Below are positions 1 through 6,789 of a DNA stretch of 34,950 bases, piece by piece. Each line of letters starts with the position of its first letter. The first letter of the stretch is position 1. A model generated the notes under the pieces. The model did no database searches. It had not been told where the DNA came from and saw nothing but the letters and a program-made list of their open reading frames with translations. A program made the position numbers and the translations under genes. Source of the DNA: Pseudomonadota bacterium (GTDB lineage: Bacteria; Pseudomonadota; Gammaproteobacteria; Xanthomonadales; Xanthomonadaceae); the NCBI GenBank assembly GCA_018241125.1, contig JAFEEL010000059.1, positions 1-34,950 of the forward strand. The letters run 5' to 3'.

Positions 1-99
1 CACGCTCGTGAACAACGATTCCTGCATCACATCCGCGCCGCGCATGCCGAACTCCTGTCATCGGTATCGTCCGCAAAGACTACCGAACCCCTGCTGTAG
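1..99 (+). CDS. Possible 3' end of a truncated upstream gene
   Basis: Frame 1 is open from the first base to a TAG at 97-99, giving a 32-residue tail that begins HAREQRFLHHIRAAH. It is convergent with the XRE gene that ends at 123. The amphipathic pattern with several His and Leu resembles a helical C-terminus, but I cannot assign a family. Third-position GC is only about 60 percent, so this may be chance. The start lies outside the window. Confidence 0.28.
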   Translation, partial: HAREQRFLHHIRAAHAELLSSVSSAKTTEPLL

Positions 100-122
100 T
101 GCCGGTGAATTTCAACGGCCTG

Positions 123-413
123 CTAGACCGGAGTGCCTTTCCGAGTTCGTTTTTTCCGGGTTGCATCATGCCCCGCGAGCATGCCGACGACCGGGCCCAG
201 AACGGCAGTCGCGTCGGCGTTCAGCGCAAGGCAGACCTCGGCGAACTCGATAACGTCCAACCGCCCACTGCCGTTCTCCATCAGGCTCACCCACTGCTGC
301 CTGCGACCCAATCGCCGCGCAAGGTCGGTTTGCGACATGCCCAGTCCTTCCCTGGCTTCCCGCAACCGATCCACTACCTGCCGGTACTCCGCGCGATGGA
401 TCGTCTTGGCCAT
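123..413 (-). CDS. XRE-family helix-turn-helix regulator
   Basis: This 96-residue protein is a likely DNA-binding repressor of the Cro/C1 (XRE) type. The HTH spans about residues 13-70: the segment MSQTDLARRLGRRQQWVSLM is the classic helix-turn-helix with recognition helix, followed by ENGSGRLDVIEFAEVCLALN. A short basic tail (KKRTRKG) ends the protein; there is no second domain, so the ligand or partner is unknown. The start is an ATG at 411-413 preceded by AAGG five bases upstream. The upstream region holds an inverted repeat that could be its own operator. It is divergent from the lipoprotein gene at 559, so it may control that gene too. It could also be an antitoxin-like regulator, but no toxin partner is adjacent. 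Confidence 0.85.
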   Translation of the reverse strand: MAKTIHRAEYRQVVDRLREAREGLGMSQTDLARRLGRRQQWVSLMENGSGRLDVIEFAEVCLALNADATAVLGPVVGMLAGHDATRKKRTRKGTPV

Positions 414-452
414 GACCGCCTTGTCGTGGGGCGGTCTTGACGTTAGGCGTGG

Positions 453-479
453 TTACATGCTTGCATGAAACATATGTAA
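453..479. promoter_or_regulatory. Nested inverted repeat, candidate XRE operator
   Basis: The divergent intergenic region contains TTACAT (453-458) and its exact reverse complement ATGTAA (474-479), spaced by 15 bases. Nested inside is the palindrome CATGC-TT-GCATG (456-467). The segment is AT-rich compared with its surroundings and lies 40-66 bases upstream of the XRE start. Small XRE repressors usually bind such dyads next to their own gene, so an operator is likely. That this regulator binds it is inference. Confidence 0.5.
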
Positions 480-558
480 TCGCGTTGCGTTCGATGGGGA
501 AGCCACACAACGCGAATCCAGCCGCATCGGGTAGCCTCAGGTTCTTTGGGGGGCGGTG

Positions 559-990
559 ATGAAGTCGATGGTGCCGTTCATTGCAGTCGTCGCGTCGCTG
601 GGCGTCGCGGTTCTGGGCGGCTGTTCGTCGGCACCCCCGGTCGATGTGAAGGTCGTGGTACGCCATGAGCGCATCGGCGACGGCGCCATCACGATGCCCG
701 CCGACTTTCAGTATCTGACGATCACGGTTCGTGCGCATGCGGTGCGCATCGACAACATCCTCGTGAATCAAGGCCGCTGCATTCTGGACGAATCGTCCAC
801 GCAAATCGGACTCGGCCGATATGGTTTGGGGAAGCCTCAGGTTCCGCAATTTCCGAAGAATCTGGCTTTCGGCGACCAGCTGGAATACAGCTTTCCAGCC
901 GGACGTGTGCTCGGGGGAAGATCGTGCAACGTGATCGCAGTCGAGGTGGACACCGACCAAGGCAACTTCACGTCGAGCTTCGAGAACTGA
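559..990 (+). CDS. Small lipoprotein of unknown function
   Basis: This 143-residue precursor starts with a Lys, then a hydrophobic stretch and the lipobox LGGC followed by SSAPP. It should be cleaved at that Cys, lipid-modified and held in the periplasm or outer membrane. The mature part is mostly beta-like with two further cysteines (in GRCIL and RSCNV) that could form a disulfide. I do not recognise a family. A run of six G ends five bases before the ATG at 559, which favours this ATG over the GTG at 556. The gene is 33 bases upstream of another exported protein, so the two are probably one operon. Codon use is less GC-biased than in the housekeeping genes downstream, which suggests acquired DNA. 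Confidence 0.78.
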   Translation: MKSMVPFIAVVASLGVAVLGGCSSAPPVDVKVVVRHERIGDGAITMPADFQYLTITVRAHAVRIDNILVNQGRCILDESSTQIGLGRYGLGKPQVPQFPKNLAFGDQLEYSFPAGRVLGGRSCNVIAVEVDTDQGNFTSSFEN

Positions 991-1023
991 CTGCTGAAAT
1001 CCATTGACCAGCCAAGGGGGGGC

Positions 1024-1782
1024 ATGAACATCCGCATTGCATCCGTTGTCCTTGCAAGCCTGATTCCGTGCGTCGCGATCGCGGCGGGAAGTTCTGCCAT
1101 CACGGTGCGAGGAGAGTTCATTTATGGGAAGGACAACGATGCCGGCATCATTTTCAAGATATGCCCGGACAAGGCTTCGCGGCGCGCTAATCGGGTACTT
1201 GCCAAGCATGAGTGTTTCATCGCGAGAAACGTCCATGACGTTTCCCTGGCCATTTCGAAAGGTCTTGGAATCGGCGTGCCGGTCAGCGGCGATGATGTGG
1301 TTGGGCAAAAAGGCGTCTTTTGCGACGAATACGACGGAACCGGGGTGTTCACGTTTTCCAACTTCAAAGCTCGCGAACAGATGGATGCCGAGGAAGGAGG
1401 CATAATTACTGTTGCGGATGCGAACATCGATTCGTATCGCGACGTGCGTCTGTTGAGCAAGCAATGCGGGACGTTTGATGAGATGGCCAGCGGCAACCTT
1501 CACGAGATCAAAGTGACTGCCGCAATGCAGGCACCCAAGCAGTCCAGCGCTCCTGCCGGCACGTCCGCCCGCAGGGTTCCTTACACCACCGTCTTTCGTG
1601 TCAACCGTGACGGCAGCGTGTCCCCGCGTGTTCCGATTCGCTTCAAGGGCATCAGCATGAGCGGCAATCAGAGTTTCACACGCGGGGTGTCGTTCAACGG
1701 CGTGGACTTCGCCGCGATGCAGGGCCACGACATCAGCGTCGTGCGCAACGGCGAGTGGTGGGACATCCAGGGGTTTTATTGA
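1024..1782 (+). CDS. Exported protein of unknown function
   Basis: This 252-residue protein has a Sec-type signal peptide (MNIRIASVVLASLIPCVAIA, cleavage after the AIA-A region near residue 21). The mature protein has four cysteines in the first two thirds (KICPD, HECF, VFCDE, KQCGT), probably as two disulfides. A linker rich in Ala, Pro and Ser (about residues 160-180) follows, then a C-terminal part ending in GEWWDIQGFY. I do not recognise a domain. The start is an ATG preceded by AAGGGGGG. It follows the lipoprotein gene by 33 bases and probably shares its transcript. The base composition is visibly less GC-rich than the genes after 4700. A role in the envelope or in competition is possible but unsupported. 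Confidence 0.72.
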   Translation: MNIRIASVVLASLIPCVAIAAGSSAITVRGEFIYGKDNDAGIIFKICPDKASRRANRVLAKHECFIARNVHDVSLAISKGLGIGVPVSGDDVVGQKGVFCDEYDGTGVFTFSNFKAREQMDAEEGGIITVADANIDSYRDVRLLSKQCGTFDEMASGNLHEIKVTAAMQAPKQSSAPAGTSARRVPYTTVFRVNRDGSVSPRVPIRFKGISMSGNQSFTRGVSFNGVDFAAMQGHDISVVRNGEWWDIQGFY

Positions 1783-1809
1783 TAGCGCTCAGTGCGCCCG
1801 GGCGAGAGG

Positions 1810-1846
1810 TTGAATCTGCAACGCAAATGCACTACAACGGGTGCAT
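1810..1846 (+). promoter_or_regulatory. Toxin-antitoxin promoter with overlapping palindromic operator
   Basis: TTGAAT (1810-1815) and TACAAC (1833-1838) are spaced by 17 bases and form a plausible -35/-10 pair. The -10 sits in the loop of a perfect dyad, ATGCAC (1827-1832) and GTGCAT (1841-1846), whose right arm contains the first bases of the antitoxin ATG at 1845. Transcription would begin at about 1845, giving a leaderless message. A dyad covering the -10 and start codon is what an autorepressing ribbon-helix-helix antitoxin would bind; the binding itself is inferred. Confidence 0.55.
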
Positions 1847-2129
1847 GAAGACCGCCGTATTGCCGCAGGTGCGCGTCTCGCCGGAACTGCGCGGCGAGTT
1901 GGAAGCGGTGCTGCGCGAGGGCGAGACGTTGTCCGGCTTCGTCGAGGCCAGCGTCCGTGGCGCAGTGGAGTACCGGCGCGTGCAGGATGCCTTCCTCGTG
2001 CGCGCGCAGGCGGCGGCGCATGCGTATCAGCGCACCGGCCAGTTGCGCCCGGTTGAGCAGGTCTTGGCGCAGTTGCAGTCGCGGCTGGACGCACGCCGCA
2101 AGCAACTCAAGCCGCGCGGGCGTTCGTGA
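1845..2129 (+). CDS. Type II antitoxin, ribbon-helix-helix (YlcI/YnfO-like)
   Basis: This 94-residue protein has an N-terminal ribbon-helix-helix pattern: a short strand (TAVLPQVRVS) then two helices (PELRGELEAVLREGE and SGFVEASVRGAVEYRR). It is followed by a charged helical tail that would wrap the toxin. It should neutralise the downstream ParE/RelE-like toxin and repress their shared promoter. The start was chosen at ATG 1845; an in-frame ATG at 1827 would add six residues but lies inside the operator dyad and the -10 region. Its stop TGA (2127-2129) overlaps the toxin GTG start, so the pair is translationally coupled. Confidence 0.82.
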   Translation: MKTAVLPQVRVSPELRGELEAVLREGETLSGFVEASVRGAVEYRRVQDAFLVRAQAAAHAYQRTGQLRPVEQVLAQLQSRLDARRKQLKPRGRS

Positions 2130-2446
2130 CCTTCAGCGTCACGTTGTCGCCGGCAGCCGAAGACGACTTGCTGCATTTGCAGGAATTTCTACTGCAACGC
2201 GCTCGCCACCGGGAGGATCTGGAAATCGCCGAACGCGCGCTGCGCGCCATTCAGACGGCATTCGTCACGCAACTGACACAGGCACCGTTGATCCATCGCA
2301 AGGCCGGTGATGGCAAGAATCCTTTGCGCCGCGAGCTGTTGATCCCGTTTGGTGGTGCCGGCTATCTGGCGCTGTATGACATCCTGCCACCCGATCGCGT
2401 GCTGGTGCTGGCGGTGCGACACCTGCTGGAGCAGGACTATTACTGA
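2126..2446 (+). CDS. ParE/RelE-family toxin
   Basis: This 106-residue protein has the order expected for the ParE/RelE superfamily: a first strand (FSVTLSPAAEDDL), a pair of helices around residues 15-60 with an Ala-rich second helix, then the strand block ending RRELLIPFGGAGYLALYDI and VLVLAVRHLLEQDYY. The closing VRHxxEQDYY matches typical family endings. The fold is shared by gyrase inhibitors (ParE) and ribosome-dependent mRNases (RelE); the sequence does not decide between them. It starts with GTG overlapping the antitoxin stop (GTGA). Its 3' end overlaps the end of the convergent queG gene by seven bases, an unusually tight packing that suggests insertion against queG. Confidence 0.85.
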   Translation: MTFSVTLSPAAEDDLLHLQEFLLQRARHREDLEIAERALRAIQTAFVTQLTQAPLIHRKAGDGKNPLRRELLIPFGGAGYLALYDILPPDRVLVLAVRHLLEQDYY

Positions 2447-3591
2447 TCGCGCGTTGACGTGAAATCGCGCGTTGACGTGAAATCGCGCATTGGCATGAAA
2501 TTGTGTGTTGACGTGATTCGGCTACCATGCCGCGCCAGCGCCCAGGCGACATGCTCGCGCACCAGCGCCGATGGATGCTCGGCGCGTGATTGCAAGGCGG
2601 CGATGATCGCCGGCGTGCCCGGCGCGTTGCCCAACCCCACTGCGATATTGCGCAACCAGCGCTCGTGGCCGAGGCGGCGGATCGCCGAGCCTTCGGTGCG
2701 TTGCAGGAACTCTTCCTCGGTCCATGCGAACAACTCGACCAGGCTAGCCGCATCGAGGCGGTTGCGCGCGCGAAAATCCGGCTGCGATGCCATCTTGGCG
2801 AACTTGTTCCACGGGCAGGCGAGCTGGCAGTCGTCGCAGCCGAACACGCGGTTGCCGATCGGCGCGCGCAGGTCTTCCGGGATCGCGCCTTCGTGTTCGA
2901 TGGTGAGGTAGGCGATGCAGCGGCGCGCGTCGAGCTGATAGGGCGCGGTGATGGCCTGAGTCGGGCACACTTCGATGCAGCGCGTGCAGGTGCCGCAGTG
3001 TTCGCTGGCCGGCGCATCCAGCGGCAGCGGCAGGTCGATGTAGATCTCGCCGAGGAAGAACCACGAACCGTTCTGGGGGTCGATCAGGCAGGTGTGCTTG
3101 CCGATCCAGCCCAGCCCGGCGTTGCGCGCCAATGCGCGCTCGAGCACTGGCGCCGAATCGACGAACACGCGATGGCCGAATGGGCCGACTTCCGCGCCGA
3201 TGCGCTCGGCGAGTTTCTGCAGGCGGGTGCGCATCAGCTTGTGGTAATCGCGACCTCGCGCATAGCGGGCGACGTAGGCGCGTTGCCCGTCGGCCAGCGC
3301 GGCCCAATCGTCGGCGGTTGCGGAGGTCGCATAGTCCATGCGCACCGACAGCACGCGCAGCGTGCCCGGACGCAGTGCCTCGGGCCGCTCGCGCAGCTCG
3401 CCGTGGCGCGCCATCCATTCCATGTCGCCGTGGCGGCCATCGGCGAGCCACGCGCGCAGGTGCGCGGCGTCAGCGTCCAGTTCCACGTCGGCCACACCCA
3501 GCCGCGAGAAACCCAACTCGGTGGCCCACGTGCGGATGCGCGCGAGCAGTTGCGCGCCATCTGCGCGCGTTACCGGATCGGATGTTTGCAT
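2440..3591 (-). CDS. queG: Epoxyqueuosine reductase
   Basis: QueG reduces epoxyqueuosine to queuosine in the wobble position of GUN-decoding tRNAs, using cobalamin and two [4Fe-4S] clusters in the cytoplasm. The 383-residue protein shows the cobalamin domain with FVDSAPVLERALA near residues 143-156, then the ferredoxin-like cysteines C199, C202, C205, C209 and C225, C252, C255, C259, and the C-terminal HEAT-like helices (LGHERWLRNIAVGLGN). The start is ATG 3589-3591; there is no Shine-Dalgarno sequence, and TATACT (3598-3603) ends seven bases upstream, which suggests a leaderless message. The last ~25 residues are unusual: an 18-bp tandem repeat encodes repeated FTSTRD units, and the stop lies within the convergent toxin gene. 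Confidence 0.95.
   Translation of the reverse strand: MQTSDPVTRADGAQLLARIRTWATELGFSRLGVADVELDADAAHLRAWLADGRHGDMEWMARHGELRERPEALRPGTLRVLSVRMDYATSATADDWAALADGQRAYVARYARGRDYHKLMRTRLQKLAERIGAEVGPFGHRVFVDSAPVLERALARNAGLGWIGKHTCLIDPQNGSWFFLGEIYIDLPLPLDAPASEHCGTCTRCIEVCPTQAITAPYQLDARRCIAYLTIEHEGAIPEDLRAPIGNRVFGCDDCQLACPWNKFAKMASQPDFRARNRLDAASLVELFAWTEEEFLQRTEGSAIRRLGHERWLRNIAVGLGNAPGTPAIIAALQSRAEHPSALVREHVAWALARHGSRITSTHNFMPMRDFTSTRDFTSTRDQ
2446..2517. repeat. Four 18-bp tandem repeats in the queG 3' end
   Basis: Four consecutive 18-bp units begin at 2446, 2464, 2482 and 2500 with consensus ATCGCGCGTTGACGTGAA. The first two are identical and the last two carry several substitutions. Because 18 is a multiple of three, queG stays in frame and gains six residues per unit (FTSTRD on its strand). 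The array touches the toxin stop codon at 2444-2446. Confidence 0.93.
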
Positions 3592-3597
3592 GCGCGG

Positions 3598-3603
3598 AGT
3601 ATA
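3598..3603 (-). promoter_or_regulatory. Candidate -10 box for leaderless queG transcript
   Basis: On the minus strand TATACT ends seven bases before the queG ATG, and no ribosome binding site precedes that ATG. No good -35 is seen at 16-18 bases. Transcription would start at or next to the A of the start codon. Confidence 0.4.
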
Positions 3604-3727
3604 GGTACCCGCATGCCAACCCGGCGCGTCCACGCAAGCCAGGCACGCCGACCGGGTGCTGCCGGCTGTGGGTGGTGACGCTGGCATGGGCGGCCGATGC
3701 CCGTGGCCGGTGCGCTGGGGATGCGCT

Positions 3728-4480
3728 TCACCAACGCAGGGTCAGGCCTGCGCCCGGGGTGTCGCTGGCCGGGCCAGGGCTCAGGCTGCGCTGCCAACCC
3801 ACATCCAGATCCACGTTCTGACCGAAATGGAAAATCGCGCCCAGCAGGCCGAACCGCTCGGTGCCGGCGCCGACTTCCGCGGCGCGGTTGGCGCCGATGT
3901 CTGCGACCCAGGTCAGGCGATCGCCGGCAGTGAATGCGATGGCGGTGGACGCCGCCCACAGCTGCTTGCGGTCGCCGAGTTTGTTGTCGTTGTGGGAAAT
4001 GCCGGCGTTGGCCAGCCACGTCCAGCGCCCGCGCGTCCAGGTCGAAATCAGCGTCAGCGCGGCGGTCGCCCGCCCGTTGCCCAGTTGCTGGCTGGCGCGG
4101 CCGGTGGGCAGGGTGATTTCCGGGCGCAAGGCCAGACTCCAGCCGTTCGATCCATCGTGGAAGCGCCACTTCGCCAGCACGGTCATGTCGCCCACGCCGT
4201 GCTGGGCGGCGGTACCGGAGGCAGGCAACCACAGCCACGGCACGGACAGGCTCAGATCGAGGTTTGCCGCCACGCCGCGGGTCAAGGCGGCGTTGAACTG
4301 GTGGCTCCAATCGGACAGCGCCGGATCCGGAAAATGCGTGAAGTCGGTATTCAACTCGACCTGCCAATGCCCGGTTCCTTGTGTGCCGGTGTCGTCGCTG
4401 ACCAGCGGATGGCCTGCGTGCGCTTGCCCGGCCATCGCCAACAGCAGCGCCATCCAGCCGATCCGTGGAGCTGATTGCAT
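3728..4480 (-). CDS. Outer-membrane beta-barrel protein, phenol MetA-pathway-like transporter
   Basis: The 250-residue precursor has a clear signal peptide (MQSAPRIGWMALLLAMAGQA, cleavage after AHA near residue 22). The mature protein begins GHPLVSDDTGTQGTGHWQVE and alternates hydrophobic and polar residues in about ten strands rich in Trp. It ends in an aromatic (LTLRW), as outer-membrane barrels do for BAM recognition. The N-terminal DDTGTQG..WQ.E pattern matches what I remember of the phenol MetA-pathway (PF13557) family, often labelled transporter; the substrate is unknown. AAGGA lies about ten bases before the ATG. It stands alone between queG and nnrDE with its own promoter candidate, so it is probably an insertion into an otherwise conserved neighbourhood. 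Confidence 0.82.
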   Translation of the reverse strand: MQSAPRIGWMALLLAMAGQAHAGHPLVSDDTGTQGTGHWQVELNTDFTHFPDPALSDWSHQFNAALTRGVAANLDLSLSVPWLWLPASGTAAQHGVGDMTVLAKWRFHDGSNGWSLALRPEITLPTGRASQQLGNGRATAALTLISTWTRGRWTWLANAGISHNDNKLGDRKQLWAASTAIAFTAGDRLTWVADIGANRAAEVGAGTERFGLLGAIFHFGQNVDLDVGWQRSLSPGPASDTPGAGLTLRW

Positions 4481-4524
4481 CGGTGACCATCCTTGTTGCA
4501 AACGATAGAGATTCGTATTTGCGA

Positions 4525-4553
4525 TTTTTACCTGAATCGTTTGAACCAGACAA
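4525..4553 (-). promoter_or_regulatory. Promoter candidate for the outer-membrane protein
   Basis: On the minus strand TTGTCT (4548-4553) and TAAAAA (4525-4530) are separated by 17 bases in a locally AT-rich stretch, 45 bases upstream of the ATG at 4480. The rest of the 4481-4742 gap shows no other strong feature apart from the TAGAAT box near nnrDE. Confidence 0.4.
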
Positions 4554-4730
4554 GCGTTTCCTGCCCTGTGGGTGGGGAACCGGCATTGGATGACCGGCAG
4601 CGGGTTGGGTCGGTCGCATGGCCGGCCATTGCGCGTGCCGGGGTACCGCGAGCGGACGGCGTGGGCTGCGGGGGTGGCGTCATGCTGCGCACGCCGCCGA
4701 AGAAAGCCGCTGCTTGCCCGGGGATGTCGA

Positions 4731-4736
4731 TAGAAT
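4731..4736 (+). promoter_or_regulatory. Candidate -10 box for leaderless nnrDE transcript
   Basis: TAGAAT ends seven bases before the nnrDE ATG at 4743. No Shine-Dalgarno sequence lies between them. The spacing is the same as for queG and for the antitoxin. Confidence 0.4.
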
Positions 4737-4742
4737 CGGCAG

Positions 4743-6233
4743 ATGCACCCATCGCCCTCCCAGCAGGCGCTGTTCGCGGTCGCCGATGCGCGCGGGCTGG
4801 ACTTGGCCGCGCAACAGGCACTGGGCATCTGCGAGTACGCACTGATGCAGCGCGCCGGTGCCGCAGCATGGCGTGTGCTGGCCGCACGCTGGCCGCAAGC
4901 GCGGCGTTTGGGCGTCGCCTGCGGGCCGGGAAACAACGGCGGTGACGGTTACGTGCTGGCGCGACTGGCGCACGAGGCCGGGCGGCAGGTGCTGGTGTTG
5001 CAGCTGCCCGACGGCGAACCGCGCAGCGCGGCGGCGCGGCAGGCTTGCGCCGATTGGCTGGGCGCGGGCGGGGCAGTGAACGGGTTTTCTGGCGCGTTGC
5101 CGGAGGTCGATCTGTGGGTGGATGCGCTGTTCGGCATCGGCCTGACGCGGGCGCCGGAAGGTGCGGCCATGACCCTGATCGCGGCGATCAACGGCGCCGG
5201 CACCCAGGTGCTGGCGCTGGACGTGCCCAGCGGGGTGGATGCCGACACCGGCCAGGTGCCGGGCGTGGCGATCGGCGCCAGCGCAACCGTGACCTTCATC
5301 GTCCACAAGCGTGGGCTGCATACCGGTGCGGCGCTGGATCGGGTCGGGGATTTGCATTGCGACGGTCTCGGGGTGCCGGCTGCGACGATCGCCGCGTGCC
5401 CCCCGGCCGCGTGGTTGCTGCGTCAGCAAGCGCTGGCCGGCTATCTGCCACCACGGACTCCCGATTCCCACAAGGGCGATTTCGGCCACGTGCTGTGCGT
5501 GGGCGGCGACCACGGCACTGCCGGGGCGATCGCCCTGACTGCCGAGGCGGCACTGCGGGCCGGGGCCGGGTTGGTCAGCGTGGCCACGCGTGCCGACCAC
5601 GTGGCGATGCTGCTGGCGCGCCGACCGGAAGTCATGGCGCAGGCAGTGGAAGATCTGGACGACTTTCGCGCTGTTTGCGCGCGCGCCGGGGTGCTCGCGG
5701 TCGGCCCGGGACTGGGCGCTGGCGACTGGGGGCGCGCGCTGCTGGCGGCGGCGTTGGGCGCTGGCAAGCCGCTGGTGCTCGATGCCGATGCGCTGAACGT
5801 GCTGGCCGCCGCGCCGCGGGCACTTGCCGATGCCATCATCACCCCGCATCCGGGTGAAGCCGGGCGCCTGCTGGGGATTCCGACCGAGCGCGTGCAATCC
5901 GACCGCTTCGCCGTCGCTGCGGCATTGGCCGCGCGCTACGACTGCGTAGCCGTACTCAAGGGCGCCGGCAGCATCGTGTCGGCACCGGGCGAGGTGCCGC
6001 GGGTGATCGCGGCGGGCAATCCGGGCATGGCCAGCGGTGGCATGGGCGACGTGCTCACCGGCGTGATTGCCGGCTTGCGGGCGCAGGGCTTGCCGGCATT
6101 CGCTGCCGCGGCCTGCGGTGCGTTGTTGCATGGCGCGGCCGGCGACGCCGCGGCGGCCCAGGGCGGACGGCGCGGTCTGCTGGCTTCCGATCTGTTCGTC
6201 CATCTGCGCCGGCTGGCCGATCCGTGCACCTGA
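4743..6233 (+). CDS. nnrDE: Bifunctional NAD(P)HX epimerase / ADP-dependent dehydratase
   Basis: This cytoplasmic repair enzyme converts damaged hydrated NADH and NADPH (R and S epimers) back to the normal cofactors. In the 496-residue protein the N-terminal YjeF epimerase domain covers about residues 1-215, with GPGNNGGDGY at 61-70 and LDVPSGVDADTG near 159. The C-terminal carbohydrate-kinase-like dehydratase covers about 225-490, with ITPHPGEAGRLLG, KGAGSIV and the nucleotide-binding GNPGMASGGMGDVLTG near 425-440. Both active sites look intact and the length fits the fused bacterial form. Its TGA overlaps the tsaE GTG start by ten bases, so tsaE translation should be coupled. It heads the nnrDE-tsaE-amiC-mutL block conserved in related bacteria. 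Confidence 0.95.
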   Translation: MHPSPSQQALFAVADARGLDLAAQQALGICEYALMQRAGAAAWRVLAARWPQARRLGVACGPGNNGGDGYVLARLAHEAGRQVLVLQLPDGEPRSAAARQACADWLGAGGAVNGFSGALPEVDLWVDALFGIGLTRAPEGAAMTLIAAINGAGTQVLALDVPSGVDADTGQVPGVAIGASATVTFIVHKRGLHTGAALDRVGDLHCDGLGVPAATIAACPPAAWLLRQQALAGYLPPRTPDSHKGDFGHVLCVGGDHGTAGAIALTAEAALRAGAGLVSVATRADHVAMLLARRPEVMAQAVEDLDDFRAVCARAGVLAVGPGLGAGDWGRALLAAALGAGKPLVLDADALNVLAAAPRALADAIITPHPGEAGRLLGIPTERVQSDRFAVAAALAARYDCVAVLKGAGSIVSAPGEVPRVIAAGNPGMASGGMGDVLTGVIAGLRAQGLPAFAAAACGALLHGAAGDAAAAQGGRRGLLASDLFVHLRRLADPCT

Positions 6234-6718
6234 ACCTGCCCGACGAAGCGGCGACGATGCGCCTGGGCGCGGCGCTGGCTGCCAGTCGGCCGCGGCCGGC
6301 GGTCGTCTACCTGCATGGCGATCTGGGTGCTGGCAAATCCACGCTGGCCCGCGCCCTGCTGCGCGCCTGCGGCGTGACCGGGGCGGTGCGCAGCCCGACC
6401 TACACCTTGGTGGAACCGTATCGGCTGGACGATGGCGTTGACGGGTTTCACCTCGATCTTTACCGGATCGGTGCGGCGGACGAACTGGAGTTTCTGGGGC
6501 TGGATGCGCTGGCGGAGCAGTCGGGGCTGTGGCTGATCGAATGGCCCGAACGTGGCGCCGGCGCGTTGCCAACAGCCGACCTGGATGTGCGTTTGCGGGT
6601 GCGCGGCGACGGGCGCGAAGCCAGCCTGACGGCCGGCTCGGCCACTGGCGCGGCATGGCTGGATCGGCTGTCCGAGAACAGGCACCTGCAAGACATTCAT
6701 GTTGATGATTTCAAATAG
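6224..6718 (+). CDS. tsaE: tRNA threonylcarbamoyladenosine biosynthesis ATPase TsaE
   Basis: TsaE is the ATPase that works with TsaB and TsaD to add threonylcarbamoyl to A37 of ANN-decoding tRNAs. The 164-residue protein has the P-loop GDLGAGKST at 32-40 (preceded by VVYLH), the SPTYTLVEPY segment and the FHLDLYRI block containing the catalytic acidic residue, then the GLWLIEWPERG strand typical of the family. It starts with GTG at 6224 inside the end of nnrDE. The last ~12 residues (LQDIHVDDFK) extend slightly past the usual end. TsaB and TsaD are not in the window. Confidence 0.95.
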   Translation: MHLNLPDEAATMRLGAALAASRPRPAVVYLHGDLGAGKSTLARALLRACGVTGAVRSPTYTLVEPYRLDDGVDGFHLDLYRIGAADELEFLGLDALAEQSGLWLIEWPERGAGALPTADLDVRLRVRGDGREASLTAGSATGAAWLDRLSENRHLQDIHVDDFK

Positions 6719-6736
6719 TTTCGGCAGATTGTGGAT

Positions 6737-6781
6737 TTGCAAGGAAAATTACTTGCAATCGGGCGCGGATCGGCGTATCTA
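6737..6781 (+). promoter_or_regulatory. amiC promoter candidate with inverted repeat
   Basis: TTGCAAG (6737-6743) and CTTGCAA (6752-6758) form a perfect 7-bp dyad with an 8-base spacer in an AT-rich patch. TTGCAA at 6753-6758 and TATCTA at 6776-6781 are 17 bases apart and can serve as -35 and -10; this places the start of transcription close to the amiC ATG at 6790, which has no Shine-Dalgarno sequence. The dyad would overlap the -35 and could be bound by a regulator not identified here. Confidence 0.42.
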
Positions 6782-6789
6782 TCACGCCC

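Noticed and set aside
166-1728. 520-residue minus-strand ORF
   Set aside because: It is antisense to the lipoprotein and exported-protein genes and also overlaps the XRE gene in another frame. Its composition is Arg/His/Ala-rich without domain pattern, typical of a GC-rich shadow frame.
4680-6656. 658-residue minus-strand ORF antisense to nnrDE and tsaE
   Set aside because: Both plus-strand genes have intact active-site motifs; the antisense product is low-complexity Arg/Gln/His.
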